DNA from: Okapia johnstoni
Lineage: Eukaryota > Chordata > Mammalia > Artiodactyla > Giraffidae
DNA length: 64,000 bases
Assembly (NCBI GenBank): GCA_024291935.2
Contig: CM044318.1
Location: 88,153,501 to 88,217,500 of the forward strand
Direction: 5' to 3'
In this document: positions 32,776 to 52,299 of the stretch, piece by piece
How positions within the stretch are numbered: the stretch's first letter is position 1
Layout: every line of letters starts with the position of its first letter
Notes under the pieces: generated by a model
Database searches by the model: none
What the model was told of the DNA's origin: nothing
What the model saw: only the letters and a program-made list of their open reading frames with translations
Program-made: the position numbers and the translations under genes

Positions 32776-34394
32776 GGTTATCAGTCAAGAAAGCCGTTCC
32801 TGCTTCTTTCTCTGGGGACCCCCTGCCCAATCTGCTCACAATCCCTCAGCTCTGTGGAACAGGCCCCTCAGAGCTCTCTGAGAGGCTGTGTCCTGGGCCG
32901 AAGTCCTCACCAAGTCTGCTGAATAAAGCATGATTCCCAACTTTCAGGTCGTGCATTCTTTTTAGAGGACAGGTATGACTGTCTTCCCCAAATGGCAGCA
33001 GCACCACCACGCCGTATGTGACATGCCTCCCCTGAGAAGCAGGTCTGTCTCCTTTCTTGAACCAGGTGGATCTCTGTGACTGCCTCCGATAGAATATGCT
33101 CTACAAGCTGCTGCCTGGGTTCTGGGGGCATGTCATAAAAGGCAGCATGGTTTCTCCCTTCAGAACACTTGCTTTGGTGTTAAAATCAAATCGATGTGGG
33201 GATCATTTGTTACGCAGCAGTAGCTGACTAGTGCAGGTGGCCCCTGTGCCCAGCGGAGATGTCAACAAAAGTCCTGCTACACCACCCTTGGCCTTCCACC
33301 CTGTGTCTGCTCCATCCCTACCAAGCCCCCCACCAATCCACGCACTCAGGATAGAGGGCAGACCCCAGTTCAGATGCCCATGCCTGCACCAGCTGGGTCA
33401 TACTCCTGCTTTAAAGTCCAGCACCTAACCTCACTGCCCAGCCTGCAGACCAGCTTTTGCTCAGGCCAGCCAGCTCTCAGCCTTCCATGCTCAGGCCCCT
33501 CCTTACAGGGATGGCTGCCTTGCTCACCTGAGGACTTACTGCTGCTGGCCCTGCAGGAAAGCCCAACTTAGAGCCTGGACAGGCCAGGTTCTCTCCCCTC
33601 GGGGCCCTGCCCCTTCCACCTCATCTCTCAATGGACCTCAGCCCTGCCTGCAGTGATGTGCCCAGAGGCCCAGCAGGTCCCGGGGAAGTATAGTATGTGA
33701 AAGAGGCAGAAGACCTGAAGACAACAGGCACCCCACACCCACTGCTCGTCCCTGTGGAGCCTCAGTGGTCAAGGGAGCTGCCAAGGGAGGTGCCCGGCAG
33801 GGCCCACACACCAGCCAACCACCGCGGCCGACTGCACGCAGCATGAGCAGTGTCTGTCCCCAGCCCGAGTGGAGAGACTTGCAGTCAACGCTCCCTGAAG
33901 CTTATTTCTTTAGCAGAAATGTAGGAGGGAAAAGCCAAGTTTATGGAGGGATGAGAAGGAAAGTTCTCAGCTTCAAAAACCAATCACAACCCCAAACCAG
34001 TATGGGGTGGGAGGTCAATTAACTCAAGAGGGAGTGGAGGGCTCGCTGGGCTTGGGGTCCCTGCCCTCCGTCCAGGATTTGCCTGCTGCCCTCTCACCCA
34101 CAGCAAAGCACGTGGTCACATGTGGACAGTCCCATCTCGCCCAACCCCGGGGCCAGCACACAGCCCAAAGAGAAGGTTCTGTTCCCTGGATCTGAGGGTA
34201 GGACCCCATCCTCACCACGTTCTGAAACCCAAACGACCCTGTGGGTGCAGAACTTTGAGACACACACAGACACTCACGTGTGGGCTCCACGTCCAGCCCT
34301 TCCTCAGCTTCCGGCTGAGCCACTAGGACGACAGTGCCTGTGAGCCTCGGAAGGGCTCCTTGCAACTGGCCCCCAGCACTTGGGGCTCCATTAG
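32776..34394. other. FUOM-ECHS1 intergenic, no recognised gene
   Basis: 1.6 kb without a splice-supported exon. Part of 33030-33230 may be an old LTR-type repeat, but I cannot assign it. Short open frames have no family signature. Confidence 0.4.
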
Positions 34395-34570
34395 TCAGAG
34401 TCAAATTTATTATTTATTTGGCTGTGCTGGGTCTTAGTTGTGGCTTGCAGGATCTTCTCTGCAGCTTTTTTATTTTAGTTGTAGCATGTGGCCTGTAGTT
34501 GTCCGACCAGGGGCTGAACCCAGACCCCCTGCATTGGCTCAGATGGACCACCGGTGTAGTCCCACTCAGA
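34395..34570 (-). mobile_element. CHR-like tRNA-derived SINE, minus strand
   Basis: TTGGCTGTGCTGGGTCTTAG, GGATCTTCTCTGCAGC and GGGGCTGAACCCAGACCCCC followed by TGCATTGG are the antisense of the CHR-type body and B box. Confidence 0.6.
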
Positions 34571-35084
34571 ATCAATTATGACGCCCAGGCCCGACGCATG
34601 TGGAAAATTAAACTAACGCATTTCTTTTCTCAACATGAAGGTTCCCCCTGCAGATACCTCTGTTGGTTCATTCTAGAGGGCACGTCACTTGCACAAACCC
34701 TGGTTACACAGCTTTAGCACGTGGGTCCCCACGTCTGTCATGCTGAGGACCGTCCGGCCGGGCCCGGCCTTCTGACCCCAGGGAAGCCTGGTCTCACCGT
34801 CCCTTTGCGCCTGCTTCCTCGCTCTCAGCGTGAGGGCGACCCCCTCATCCAGCACCTTCAACGACGCGCCCTTGCGCTCTGGTCCTATCTGCACAGCTGG
34901 GGGTGAGGGCCCCACGAGAGCTGCCCTGCAACCCTCTACCGAGGGGTCTGTCTGCTGCGTGCGCTGTGAGGGGGGGCTGGAGAGGAGGCAGTGGTTCTGT
35001 TACGTGACAAGACCCTCACAGACGCGCTTGAGCTGAAGTGCAAGGGTTCACACAGACAATGCCGCACTGTCGTCACGACAGCTC

Positions 35085-35700
35085 TGACACAGGAACCTGG
35101 ACATGGTCTCAACGTCCTACGCCACTTGAGCAAGCAGATCACAACGTACCCATGTCATGAAATACTTCAGGGCCATGGAGGAGACCTTGAGCAGGAATCG
35201 TATTCAGCCATGAAAGGAAATGCAATGGTTACTGTTACAACCTGGGTGGCCTCTGGGTACGTTATATTCAACTCAGCAACAGAAGAAAGTGCAATAAAGG
35301 TCCCCAGGACCGGGGGGCAGGCGGGGCGTTAGTGCTGAGGCGGTTTCCGTTTGGGGCGACGCAGCTACGTGGAGACAGCTGAGACGCTGGACGCACTGCT
35401 GCTCGGCGCGCATTAAAGACGCATCAACAGCCAGCTTCCTGTTACCCATGTTACAACGAAAAAGATCAGTCATGAAGAACAGGGTGCATCTGTGTGAAAG
35501 CAGCAGAAATGCGGAGAACCATTTTCATACAAAGAAAACCGAGTTTCACACGTGAGCGCGTGGGCACAGAAAATCCTAAGAGCCGTGCAGCTGTGAACAG
35601 AAGTCACCCTCGGACTAGGATGGGAGCACTTCGCGGGCCTCGCTCTGTCTGAACGTTGCTGCTTAGAATGACAGACAAAAGTGTTTAAAAAGTGACAGAA
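35085..35700 (+). mobile_element. Old L1 3' fragment
   Basis: TCGTATTCAGCCATGAAAGG and GCAATGGTTACTGTTACAAC, followed by CTGGGTGGCC, correspond to the ATTCAGCCATAAAAA region near the end of old L1s. Confidence 0.5.
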
Positions 35701-36029
35701 CGCTCACGGACAGAAACAACCAAAGGCCTGACGTGACCTGAAGTCTGTCAGTCAAGAGCGTGTCTCTTTAGAGACCCAGCAGCAAGGCCTTCACTCTGAG
35801 TGGCCACGTCCACTGGCTGCAGACGACACAGTGACCAAGCCGGGGTCCTCGTGACCACTGGGTGAAGGCCACCTGCCCCCAGCAGGGCGTGAGCCCCCAG
35901 CACCCCACAGACCCCGCAGAGCTGGAGAGAAGCCATGTGTCACCGACACTGCGCACGAGGCAGAAGCACTGATCACTTCTGAAGCTGCTCGTCCTCTTGG
36001 AAAGGGGCCGAGGCACAGGCCGCCGGCTG

Positions 36030-43250
<7,221 letters not shown>

Positions 43251-43614
43251 GGCGCTCGCGCGGACGACTGTGCCCCTCCGCCCGCCTGCGCGGACCGCCC
43301 GCCCCGCGGAGCCGCCCCCCGGCCGCGCCAGTCAGGGCCCGCCCCGCCCCCCGGCCCGAGCAGCGAGACCACGCAGGTATCGCGAGACCACGCCAGGCGG
43401 AAGTGGGCCGGGCGACACCACGCCAGGCGGCGGAAGTGGGCTGGGCGACGGGCCTGCAGTTTAGGGAGGAGGGGGCGGAAGGAGGGTCCGGGAAGAGGGG
43501 CGGAGGCCGCCGCTGGGAGAAGGGTTTGGAGCTCAGGTCCTGGTCCTTCTCCCGCCTGTACCGCCCCAAGCTGCAGGAACTGACTGAAAAGATGCACGAT
43601 GTGAGAGCTTCAGG

Positions 43615-44579
43615 TTAAGTTTTGTTTGGGGCAAAATGAGGACTGCAACTGAGGGAGACCGTCCCTCAGCTAGCTCTGAGGAACTAACTGTTCCCGAGAG
43701 GCAGTGGGGAAAGGTCAATATATAAGATTTTGGTGAACGGGGAGGTCACTGCAATCAAGTGCTCACTTGACAAAAGGTTTTCTGTTAGTCATGAGGAGCT
43801 AATGTCAAGGTGAAGGGATTTAGCGCTTTTCTGGATACGAAGAGATGGAAGGACTAGGGTCATGAAATCAGTTTCCGAAACTGTTACACCAGTGTCCCTG
43901 GAGCACAGAGTGCCTCACTCTCCGCCCTGAATGAAGGTCGGCAGCTGCAGTAGCACAGGGTTGGATCTCTGCAGACGCAGATGGCAAATGCCCTTGTTGT
44001 TCAGTTGCTGGCAAATGCTCTTGGCAAGTGCCCATTGGCAGTTGACAGAAGTAGCCCGAAAGATCTGAGAGCAGACGCCCGGGGCTAGCTGAGCCGTGGG
44101 GGTGGAAACTTGCGTGGCCTGCTCGCCGGCGCTCCCCAAGCCCAGGGCCTGAGACCCACAGCTGGCTGGGACACCCGAGTGCCAAGAGGGACCGCCAGGA
44201 GCTCGCGCGAGGGCACCGCTCCACCGGTCCATGGTGCTGGCCCATAGGGCTCTTGGCAGAGCTGTCCGCGGCCTACACTACCTCGGTCTTCTCGAGGTGC
44301 AGCCGTGCCCTTGATCTTTGGCCCTTCCTGCTGTGTGTCAGGCTGTGGGACAGGCAGGGTGTACCCACTCCCGAGTGACTGGACCTTGAGCCACAGCTGG
44401 ATCCTGGACTCTGAGCTGGAGGCAGTGGCTTTCTAGCCAAACCTGCCTGTGGACTCCCTGGAGCTGGGCGGACATACCGGTGACCTGAGTCAGCTCTCAG
44501 GGCAATGTTCAGGTGTAACCAGAGCAGAAGCCAAACACCCTGACAGCGGGTGTTTGCAGGACGCCAAGCAAATGAGTGA
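43615..44579. other. ECHS1 upstream region, unassigned
   Basis: Possibly repeat-derived (TTTGTTTGGGGCAAAATGAG, GAGGGAGACCGTCCCTCAG with a short inverted repeat), but no family is recognised. No exon is supported. Confidence 0.3.
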
Positions 44580-44960
44580 GAGACAATCTCAGATCCACTC
44601 AGACCAACTCTGATAAGCCTCTGACCAACTTGGTCTTTGAGTTATGGGATTAAAAAAAAAAAAGTTAAGATTCATTTTGTGACATTTCTGAATCTAGTTT
44701 CAGCAGTCTGGATGTCTCTGGTTTACGTTCTCAGGCCAGGTGGTCCATGGTTCCGGGGGTCTATGAGCTCATCTTGCCCTGGAGAAACAACCTGAGTTTG
44801 TACATTAATGATGATGTCTACAAGCAGCAATTTTAGTGCATTAACCCCGTTACTGATAGCATCCATCTTGGTCATCTGACTCTAGCTCAGTTAGGGTGCA
44901 GTTAGCATCGTACTTAAGTCAGAGGGCACGAGAAAGAGAAGTTTGGGGTGGAGAGATTAA
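44580..44960. repeat. Second copy of the LTR-like repeat at 14100-14660
   Basis: GACCAACTCTGATAAGCCTC, GTCTTTGAGTTATGGGAT, GTCTCTGGTTTACGTTCTCA and GCCCTGGAGAAACAACCTGA follow in the same order as the copy 30 kb to the left. Confidence 0.5.
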
Positions 44961-45424
44961 TCATGAACTCAGTAAGACAATTTAGTTTTAGGGGGACTAG
45001 ATCTAAATGACAGGGAGAATTCAGAGTTAAAACTGCAGTGTGGAGAGGAGTTGAGAGGCAGATGTGCTTTGACAAGGGAAAGATAAGTTATTAACAAAAT
45101 GCTTCCTTTTAGAGGCATCACCTAACTGAGTTTTCCCCTGCTGAGTACTGTGACAAACATCTATTAATACTTTGTTTCTCTTCCTCCCATTTCATGGGTC
45201 AGAGGTCTCATGAAGTGTGTGCAGCATTAGTCACAGCAGCTGCACCAAGTGGCTGAGGGAAGTTTTGCAACAATTATGAACAATTCATGTCACTCTCAAA
45301 TTTATGTATTTATAGGTCTAGATATAACACGAGTGAAGCATAATACTGACTCTTTACATTGGTAACTAGATATCTATTGACTACTAGATTGTGAATAGTT
45401 TCATTTTTATAAAATAAGATGTAA

Positions 45425-45640
45425 TTGTGCTAGTGGTAAAGAATCTGCCTGCCAATGCCAGAGACACAAGAAATGTGAGTTTGATCCCTGGATCAGGAAG
45501 CTCCCCTGGAGGAGGGTATGGCAACCTACTCCAGTACTCTTGCCTGGAGAATTCCATGGACAGAGGAGCCTGGCGGGCTACCTTCCATGGGGTCACAGAG
45601 AGTCGGACCTGATTGAAGACACTTAGCACGCACACATGCA
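45425..45640 (+). mobile_element. Bov-tA SINE
   Basis: GTGCTAGTGGTAAAGAATCT, GTTTGATCCCTGGATCAGG and GGCAACCTACTCCAGTACTC, ending CTTAGCACGCACACATGC. Confidence 0.85.
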
Positions 45641-45779
45641 AACTTTAACAATGAAGTAATATCTTTAAATTACTTTGACGTATAAATTTCAAATGTTTGG
45701 ACACCTATTATTAGCCTCCATTTGTATTCTTGCCCAAATTCTGCAAATTTGAGGGTGAAGATAAAAAGATAACCTACAT

Positions 45780-45905
45780 GGGACTACCTGGTGGTCCAGT
45801 GATTAGAACGCAGAGCTTTCACTGCTGGGGCCTGGGTTTCATTCCTGGTCAGAGAACTATGACCCCGCAAAGTTGCATGGGCAGCCAAAAAAAAAAAAAA
45901 AAAAA
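45780..45905 (+). mobile_element. CHR-like tRNA-derived SINE with A-tail
   Basis: GGACTACCTGGTGGTCCAGT heads the unit and GGGTTTCATTCCTGGTCAGA is the B box. It ends in an A run at about 45887-45905. Confidence 0.75.
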
Positions 45906-46002
45906 GAAAATCACTTACAAATGAAAAGCAAAATGGATGTTTTCAAGTAAATAATAAAATCCAAGTTAGAATTTAATACTCAGTAAAACTCTATTTCCAG
46001 GC

Positions 46003-46795
46003 TGTCGGGAGCTGCGTTAGGCATTACTGACAAAATGGAGGCACAATCCCAAGCCCCTCTTCCTCATTCCGCAGGAACGGTCTCGGGATGAAAGAGTTAG
46101 GTCTTGTGATTCTGACTTGTCCTTTCCTTCCTCCGGTTGAGTTGGCTGGAAAGAATGTTATAATCCATAAAGTTAACTATTGACATTTGTTCAAGGATCT
46201 TTACAAAGACTGTTCCAGGATGAGCACATAGGCCACAGACCGAGGCCATGGGAAACAGTGTTATCTGAAACCTGCTTGTAAGGGAAATGTTTATGGCAAG
46301 ACAAGTTTGCTAAGTTTAGGGGTTAGGAATAATTAAGAATAGTTAGAAGCTAAAAGTTTAAGGTATGTTGTAGTGTTGGCATATTTTACTATAGCTTATA
46401 GAAACTAGGAATTTTAGAGATATTAATAGCTAAAAGCCTTTTTAGGAGATGATGAGCTTGAGTTACTAGGGGATAGCAGGATTTAAAGAGATAAGAAATA
46501 AATTGAGGAATGTGGTATACAGCCCAGAGACAAACTTGAGTTACAATGTTATCACAAGGACACTTAAGGGGGAACTTTGAAGGACAACAATGATTTATGG
46601 AGACAGTAAATATGGGTGAGGGGAAACTGAAGATGTCATACCTCTGACCTAATGCTTTTGTAAAAGTATAAAAGAAAACCTGATGCTTAAAATAAACATG
46701 CAGCCCAGTGCTTTGAGTAAGAGGCTGCATCATTCTCTGCCAACTCCGTTCATCCCTTCAGGCGCTTCCCTGGCTGCCGGAGCTGGACTTTGGCA
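46003..46795 (+). mobile_element. Solo ERV LTR (ERVK/BTLTR1-like), 793 bp, with 6-bp target duplication
   Basis: Begins TGTCGGGAGCTGCGTTAGG and ends GACTTTGGCA, so the termini are TG...CA. CCAGGC flanks it on both sides (45997-46002 and 46796-46801); a 6-bp duplication is the hallmark of ERVK-type integration. TATAAAAG lies at 46667-46674 and AATAAA at 46691-46696. No internal viral sequence is present, so it is a recombined solo LTR. Confidence 0.85.
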
Positions 46796-46801
46796 CCAGG
46801 C

Positions 46802-47235
46802 TAAGGATAGAATAAAGACATTTTCTTACAAAGAGATACTAAGAGACTTGACCACAGTAGCCTCTGTCTTAGTGTGGGCTACGGTGCTGTGACAGGCACC
46901 CAAACGGAAATGGCTTCAACATGAAAGAATATTCTTCTGACGCTCCAGGGCTGGTATTGAAGTAGGTGCTGCTCCCCTTCGTGGAGTAATTTATGGACAG
47001 AAGCACAAATGACAAAAGAGAAAATACAGACACACATAAATCAGACCCCACCCAGGTTAACACCTGCTGTTCCAGAGGACGCCGTAAAGAGTGAAAAGCT
47101 GCCTCACAGAACGAGAGAAAAGTCTCAAGTCATGTATCTGAGAAGGGTCTTGTGTCTAGAAGATATCAAGAATATCTTCAACTTGCTAACCAAAAAAACA
47201 GTCATTTTACCATTTTTGTCTATTTTATGAGACTC
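46802..47235. other. ECHS1-PAOX intergenic, no recognised feature
   Basis: AT-moderate DNA right of the LTR; nothing recognised. Confidence 0.4.
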
Positions 47236-47362
47236 ATGACTCAATGGACATGAGTCTGAGTAAACTCTGGGTGTTGGCGATGGACAGGGAGGCCTGGTGT
47301 GCTGCAGTCCATGGGGTCCCAAAGAGTCAGACACAACTGAACGACTGAACCGAACTGAACTT
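47236..47362 (+). repeat. BovB 3' tail fragment
   Basis: CAATGGACATGAGTCTGAGT, GATGGACAGGGAGGCCTGG and ACTGAACGACTGAACCGAAC are the standard BovB end. Confidence 0.8.
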
Positions 47363-47796
47363 ACAACTTTTCTCTATTTTACAGAGAAAAAGAGGAAGCT
47401 GGGAGGAGTTTTGAAGAAAAGTCAATTGGAGGCAAATGAGAGTTCAAGGTGACGACAGGTTCTCATTGGCTTAGTAGCTGGGGTCCTCACTTTCCTGTAA
47501 GAGATGCAGTGAATGTCTTTCCTGCTGGGACCTGTGGTGGAGGATTCTTTCCTGCTGGTGATCCTTCTCTCTGGGTCTGTAATTGACAATGCTTCCTGTA
47601 ATTGACAGTCAAGTGTCTGAGAGCTCCCTCTTCTGGCCTTCCAACTCCATTTTAAATGGTTTCCCTTTATCAATGTTCACAAACTCAGTCATACAAAGAC
47701 AGTTACAAAGAGCACAGGATTGAACAGACATTTCTGCAATAACAACATACAGATGGCCGATATGCACACAAAGAATGTTCAACACTATTAGTCACT
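47363..47796. other. Intergenic, no recognised feature
   Basis: Short single-copy-looking stretch between repeats. Confidence 0.4.
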
Positions 47797-48018
47797 GAAA
47801 GTGAAAGTCGCTCAGTTGTGTCCGACTCTTTGCGACCCTATGGACTACACAGTCCATGGAATTCTCCAGGCCAGAATACTGGAGTGGGTAGCCTTTCCCT
47901 TCTCCAGGGGATCTTCCCAACCCAGGGATCAAACCCAGGTCTCCCGCATTGCAGGCAGGTTCTTTACCAGCTGAGCCACAAGGGAAGCCCAAGAACACTG
48001 GAGTGGGTAGCCTATCAC
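47797..48018 (-). mobile_element. Bov-tA SINE, minus strand
   Basis: Antisense body GAAAGTCGCTCAGTTGTGTC and head (GGGATCAAACCCAGGTCTCC, GAGCCACAAGGGAAGCCC). Confidence 0.9.
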
Positions 48019-48061
48019 TAGGGAAAAACAAATCAGTGGTTTCGTGAGATATCTATTAGGA

Positions 48062-50830
48062 TGTTGTTGTTCAGTCACTAGGTCGTGTCCTATTCTTTGC
48101 GACTTCATGAATGCCAGGCTTCCCTGTCTTTCACTATCTCCTGAAAAACCATAGGTTTGACTATACACACCTTTGTCAGCAAAGTGATATCTCTGTTCTT
48201 GAATATACTGTCTTGAATACACTTATCATAACTTTCCTTCCAAGAACCAAGCATCTTTTAATTTCATGGCTGCAGTCACCGTCTGCAGTAATTTTGGAGT
48301 CCGAAAAAAGGAAATGTCACTGCTTCCACTTTCCCCCCTTCTATTTGCCATGAAGTGAGGGGACTGGATGCCATGATCTTAATTTTTTGAATGTTGAGTT
48401 CTAAGCCAGCTTTTTTACTCTCCTCTTTCACCTTCATCAGGAGGCTCTTTAGTTCCTCTTTGCTTTCTGCTATAAGTGTGGTGTCATCTGCATAGCCAAT
48501 GTTATTTCTCCTGGCAATCCTGATTCTAGCCTGTGATTTATCCAGCCTGGCATTTTGAATGATTTACTCTGCATATAAGTTAAATAATCAGGGTGACAAA
48601 TAATCAGGGTGACAATATACAGCCTTGTCTTACTCCTTTCCCAATTTTGAACCAGTCCATTGTTCCATGTCCAGTTCTAACTGTTTCTTCTTGACCCACA
48701 TACAGGTTTCTCAGGAAACAGGTCAGGTGGTCTGGTACTCCATCTCTCGGAGAATTTTCCAGTTTGTTGTGATCCACACAGTCAAAGGCTTTAGCATAGC
48801 TAACGAAGCAGAAGTAGATGTTTTTCTGGAATTCCCTTGCTTACCGTATGATCCAGTGAGTGTTGGCAATTTGATCTCTGGTTCCTCTGCCTCTTCAAAA
48901 CCCAGCTGGTACATCTGGAAGTTCTCAGTTCATGTACTGGTGAAGCCTAACTTGGAGAATTTTCAGCATTACTTTACTAGAGTGTGAGATGAATGCAATT
49001 GTGTGGTAGTTTGAGCATTCTTTGGCATTGCCTTTCTTTGGGATTGGAATGAAAACTGACCTTTTCGAGTCCTGTGGCCACTAGTGAGTTTTTCAAATTT
49101 GCTGACATATTGAGTGCAGCACTTTAACAGCATCATCTTTTAGGAATTTAAATAGCTCAGCTGGAATTCCATCACCTCCACTAGCTTTGTTCACAATAAA
49201 GCTTCCTAAGGCCCACTTGACTTCACACTCTAGTCTGTCTGGCTCTAGGTGAGTAACCACACCATCATAGTTATCTGGGAAATTAAGACTTTTTTTTAAA
49301 AAAAATAGTTCTTCTTAACACCCTCTGCTTCCATTAGGCCCTTGCTGTCTCTGCTTCCATTAGGTCCTTGCTGTCTCTGTTCTTTATCTTGCCCCTACTT
49401 GCATGAAATGTTGCCTTCATCTCCCCAGTTTTCTTGAAGCGATCTCTAGTCTTTCCCATTCTTGTTTTCCTCTACTTTGTTTTCATTGTCCTTTTAAGAA
49501 GGCCTTCTTACCTCTCTTTGCTATTCTCTGGAACTCTGCATTCAGTTGGGTATATCTTTCCCTTTCTCCCTTGCTTTTTGCTTCTCTTCTTCCCTCAGCT
49601 ATTTGTAAGACCTCCTCAGACAACCATTTTGCCTTCTTACATTCCTTCTTTGAGACGGTTTTGGTCACTGCTTCCTGTACAGTGTTATGAACCTCTGTCC
49701 ATAGTTCTTCAGGCACTCTGTCTACTAGATCTAGTCCCTTGAATCTATTCATCACCTCCACGGTATAATTATAAGGGATTTGATTTAGGTCATACCTGAA
49801 TATCCTAGTGGTTTTCTCTACTTTCTTCAACTTAAGCCTGAATTTTGCAATCAGGAGCTCCTGATCTGAGCCAGTCAACTCCAAGTCTTGTTTTTCCTGA
49901 CTATATAGAGCTGTTCCAATCTTCGGCTGCAAAGAAAATAATCAGTCTGATTTCAGTATTGTCCACTTGGTGATGTCCATGTGTAGAGTTGTCTCTTGTG
50001 TTGTTTGCTATGACCAGTGTGTTCTCTTGGCAAAACTCTTTTAACTTTGCCCTGCTTCATTCTGTATTCCAGGCCAAATTTGCCTGTGACTCCAGGTATC
50101 TCTCGTCTTCCTACTTTTGCATTTCAATCCCCTATGATGAAAAGGACATCTTTTTTTTTTTTTTTTTTTTTTGGTGTGGTGTTAGAAGGTCTTCATAGAA
50201 CTGGTCAACTTCAGCTTCTTTGGCATCATTGGTTGGGGCATAGACTCGGATTACTGTGATATCGAATTGTTTGCCTTGGAAATGAACTGAGATCATTCTG
50301 TCATTTTTGAGATTGCACCAAAGTACTGTATTTCAGAGTCTTTTGTTGATGATGAGGGCTACTCCTTTTCTTCTGAAGGATTCTTGCCCACAGTAGTAGA
50401 TACAATGGTCAACTGAACTAAATTCATCCATTCCTGTCCCTTTTAGTTCACTGATGCCTAAGATGTCGATGTTCATTCTTGCCATCTCCTGCTTGACCAC
50501 ATCCCACTTACCTTGATTCATGGATCGAATATTCTAGGTTCCTATACAATACTGTTCTTGGCAGCATCAAATTTTACTTTCATCCCCAGACACATCCACA
50601 ACTGAGTGTTGTTTCTGCGTTGTCCCAGCTGCTTCATCCTTTCTGGAGCTGTTAGTAATTGTCCTTCACTCTTCCCCAGTAGCATATTAGACACCTTCTG
50701 ACCCGAGGGGCTCATCTTCCAGTGTCATATCTTTTTGCCCCTTTCATACTGTTCATGAGGTTCTCACAGCAAAAACAGAGGAGTGGTTTGCCATTCCCTC
50801 CTCCAGTGAACCATGTTTTGTCAGAACTCT
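48062..50830 (-). mobile_element. BovB LINE, 2.8 kb, minus strand, with endonuclease and RT remnants
   Basis: The longest BovB copy here. Reading leftwards, 50521-50333 encodes an endonuclease stretch (MARMNIDILGISELKGTGMD, YYCGQESFRRKGVALIINKR). 49932-49483 encodes the linker (NRFKGLDLVDRVPEELWTEV), and the RT core and 3' tail follow down to 48062. Multiple frameshifts and a T22 run at 50151 break it. It cannot make a protein. Confidence 0.9.
50151..50172 (+). repeat. T22 homopolymer inside the BovB copy
   Basis: Twenty-two consecutive T (A on the BovB sense strand), at a place where BovB normally has only a short T run. Confidence 0.85.
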
Positions 50831-50924
50831 CCACTATGACCCATCCATGTTGGGTTGGCATGGCATGGCTCACAGCTGTATTGAGTTATACAAGCCCCTT
50901 CACCATGACAAAGCTGTGATCTAT

Positions 50925-51200
50925 GAATATGCATGATTCTATGTATAGTAAATGTCCGGAACAGGCAAAGCCATAGAGGCAGAAAGTAGACTGGTGGTCG
51001 CCAGTAGCTGCAGAAGGGGGTGAGGGGCTCTGCTAAAGGGCAGGGGGTTTCTTTATGCAGTGATGACAGTGTTCTAAACTTGACATGGTGATGCTTGCAC
51101 AACGCTGTATATGTCTTGTAAACCAGTAAATTGTTCACTTTAAATGGGTGAAGTGTATGGCATGTGAATTATAATCATAACAGCTGTTTATAGAAATGAA
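50925..51200 (+). mobile_element. L1 3' fragment
   Basis: ATAGTAAATGTCCGGAACAG, GCAAAGCCATAGAGGCAGAA, TGGTGGTCGCCAGTAGC and GAATTATAATCATAACAGC match mammalian L1 3' ends. Confidence 0.7.
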
Positions 51201-52299
51201 CAGCCTGATTTAGTTAAGCCACAGATAATGTCACTGGGTAGTTATAGCCTCTATTGTCATAGGTGGCCCTTGGGCATCAGAGGAAGCCCATGACTTTGTA
51301 CTAGGCAGACTGAAATGAGGTGTGTGTGTCAGAGCTGCTGCTGGTGACCTGAGACCCAGCAGAATAGCCCAGCAGCTGGCCACGGCCACATGAGCAGGCG
51401 GGCCAGTGATGACAGAGCAGGTCAGAGGGTTGGCTGCAGTCACCGTAGCAGTCAAGTGGTAGTGCCACACTGAGGGGACAACAAGCATGCACGCCACACC
51501 CCTACATCTCCTGGGTCCAAGGTGCTCCCTTCCCGGGAGTCAAGAGTGCTGCCCTCGCTCCCTGGCCGTAAAGTCAGTGTCACAGTTTTGTAACTCTGCC
51601 TTTCCTCCTATCACCAGGCCTTCAGTCCAGATGCGGTCAGGTATGAGTGGGATGAGTGCATTTCTACACCTTGGCCGCCATGCGGGTACTCAGCCACCCG
51701 CATGAGGCACCACCTGCCTCCGTGGTGCAGAGTCCTGCCAAGCAACAAAAGCCTCCAAGAGGCTGAGCCAGAATTAAGTTCGAGCCCCTCAGACTCCTTC
51801 CGGCTGTTCCCACCCAGGGATGGTCAGGGCCGAACCTCGAATTTTCTAAATAGGCCTAGGCAAGCCCTGTCATCCTGACCTTTACTAGAGAAAGGCTGAC
51901 TGGCAGAGAAGGGGGGGGTGGTGAGGAGGGCAGCGTGGAAAGATTCTGCTCTGACCATCCCTGGGTGCGAACAGCCAAAACGGTCAGGGGCCATTCACCT
52001 GGCTGGGCTTCAGCTTAGCTGACCCTTGGGGAACATCTCAGGAGGGTGCTCTGCACGTCAGGCGGCAGAATGGGGGTAAAGTTCCCCCTGAAGAAAGGGA
52101 CACCTGGGCCAGGGTGGGGGCACCCCAAGAGGGGCTGTTTCATTGGACTTGCAGGGTCACCTGGCCCTTTCCTCCTTAGTCGCAGGATGTCAGGCTGAGC
52201 GACCAGGCCAGAGGTGCGGGCAGCATTATGGGCTGGGCTCAGGCCCGGTGCTTTAGCCAGCAGGTGGCACCCCTGAGCCCGGGCCACCTCTGGGTTCCC
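51201..52299. other. ECHS1-PAOX intergenic, no recognised feature
   Basis: 1.1 kb with rising GC towards the right; no exon or named repeat is recognised. Confidence 0.4.
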
